From Arthrobacter sp. (GTDB lineage: Bacteria; Actinomycetota; Actinomycetes; Actinomycetales; Micrococcaceae), in NCBI GenBank assembly GCA_025464545.1, contig JAODMA010000433.1, positions 1-5,996 on the forward strand: a stretch of 5,996 nucleotides of DNA, written 5' to 3'. The notes beneath the pieces are model-generated. The model was given only the letters and a program-made list of their open reading frames with translations. It was not told where the DNA came from and ran no database searches. The position numbers and the translations under genes were made by a program. Below are positions 5,579 to 5,996 of the stretch, piece after piece; position 1 is the stretch's first letter, and each line of letters starts with the position of its first letter.

Positions 5579-5996
5579 GTGAGTGAATTGCACACGCACC
5601 AGCTTCTGATCGACGAATCCGGAACGGAGACGCTCGAGCCTGAAGAAACCATCATCTCGGACGAGATGCCGCACGAAATCGCCGAGAAGTCCTTCGCTGA
5701 CTACAACGTCCGCGCCGACATCGTGGAGTCCCTCGCCGAAGCCGGCATCACCCACCCGTTCCCGATCCAGGCGATGACGGTGCCCGTGGCCCTGAGCGGC
5801 CACGACATCATCGGCCAGGCCAAGACCGGCACCGGCAAAACCCTCGGCTTCGGCATCCCGGCCCTGCAGCGCGTGATCGGACCCGACGACGAGGGGTTCG
5901 ACAAGCTGCCCGCCCCGGGTGCACCGCAGGCCCTCGTGATCGTACCGACGCGTGAACTCGCCGTGCAGGTCGCCAACGACCTGCAGAACGCCGCCC
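5579..5996 (+). CDS. DEAD-box RNA helicase (RhlE/CsdA type), 3' end cut by window edge
   Basis: An ATP-dependent RNA helicase that unwinds short RNA duplexes, with typical roles in RNA decay, ribosome assembly or cold adaptation. 139 codons plus one base are visible, under a third of the usual 450-600 residues. After an acidic, low-conservation tail (about 1-37) come the Q motif region with Phe39 and PFPIQ (60-64), motif I AKTGTGKT (81-88), which binds ATP, and motif Ia PTRELA (123-128). The DEAD and SAT motifs lie beyond the right edge. GTG 5579 is preferred because AAGGAA precedes it by 9 nt; the in-frame ATG at 5558 would add seven residues (MNKETPP). It lies downstream of the RNB nuclease on the same strand, but the 319-nt gap with its own promoter candidate suggests separate transcription. 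Family is certain; the exact orthologue (rhlE, deaD/csdA) cannot be fixed from this fragment. Confidence 0.94.
   Translation, partial: MSELHTHQLLIDESGTETLEPEETIISDEMPHEIAEKSFADYNVRADIVESLAEAGITHPFPIQAMTVPVALSGHDIIGQAKTGTGKTLGFGIPALQRVIGPDDEGFDKLPAPGAPQALVIVPTRELAVQVANDLQNAA

Noticed and set aside
5341..5803. Minus-strand frames across the helicase leader and 5' end
   Set aside because: No ribosome site or family features; they overlap the helicase antisense.

Overview
The window is a gene-dense, high-GC stretch that looks like an actinobacterial chromosome. It most resembles Arthrobacter/Pseudarthrobacter or a close member of the Micrococcaceae. The reasons are strong G/C third-position bias, protein sequences of actinobacterial character, and several starts of the leaderless type (a TANNNT box 6-7 nt before the start codon). 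The genus is inferred from remembered protein resemblance, not from a search.

Left half (1-3027): thiamine biosynthesis. Three tightly coupled genes run leftwards, thiO (glycine oxidase), thiS (sulfur carrier) and thiG (thiazole synthase, cut by the window edge). They are preceded by a clear TPP riboswitch (about 2186-2300) whose 3' end merges into the thiO ribosome-binding site. thiE (thiamine-phosphate synthase) runs rightwards from a compact divergent promoter region and is not behind the riboswitch. ThiO makes the glycine imine, ThiS delivers sulfur, ThiG builds the thiazole and ThiE joins thiazole phosphate to the pyrimidine. The ThiS-activating enzyme (ThiF) and the pyrimidine genes (thiC, thiD) are not in view.

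Right half (3050-5996): RNA-related genes. A MiaE-like ferritin-fold protein runs leftwards and converges on thiE with 22 nt between the stop codons. Diverging from it, after only about 41 nt, is an RNB-family exoribonuclease with an Asn/Gly repeat tract inside its C-terminal S1-like domain. A 319-nt non-coding stretch (5260-5578) follows. It holds a candidate promoter, an AT-rich patch with a tandem 9-mer, a candidate 21-codon upstream reading frame and a predicted hairpin. It leads into a DEAD-box RNA helicase (RhlE/CsdA type) that runs off the right edge.

I see no mobile element, CRISPR array, tRNA, rRNA or defence cassette. Most of the window is ordinary core chromosome. The points most worth a second look are the helicase leader, the RNB active site with Gln in place of an Asp, the S1-loop repeat, the incomplete metal-ligand set of the MiaE-like protein, and the overlapping divergent leaderless promoters.
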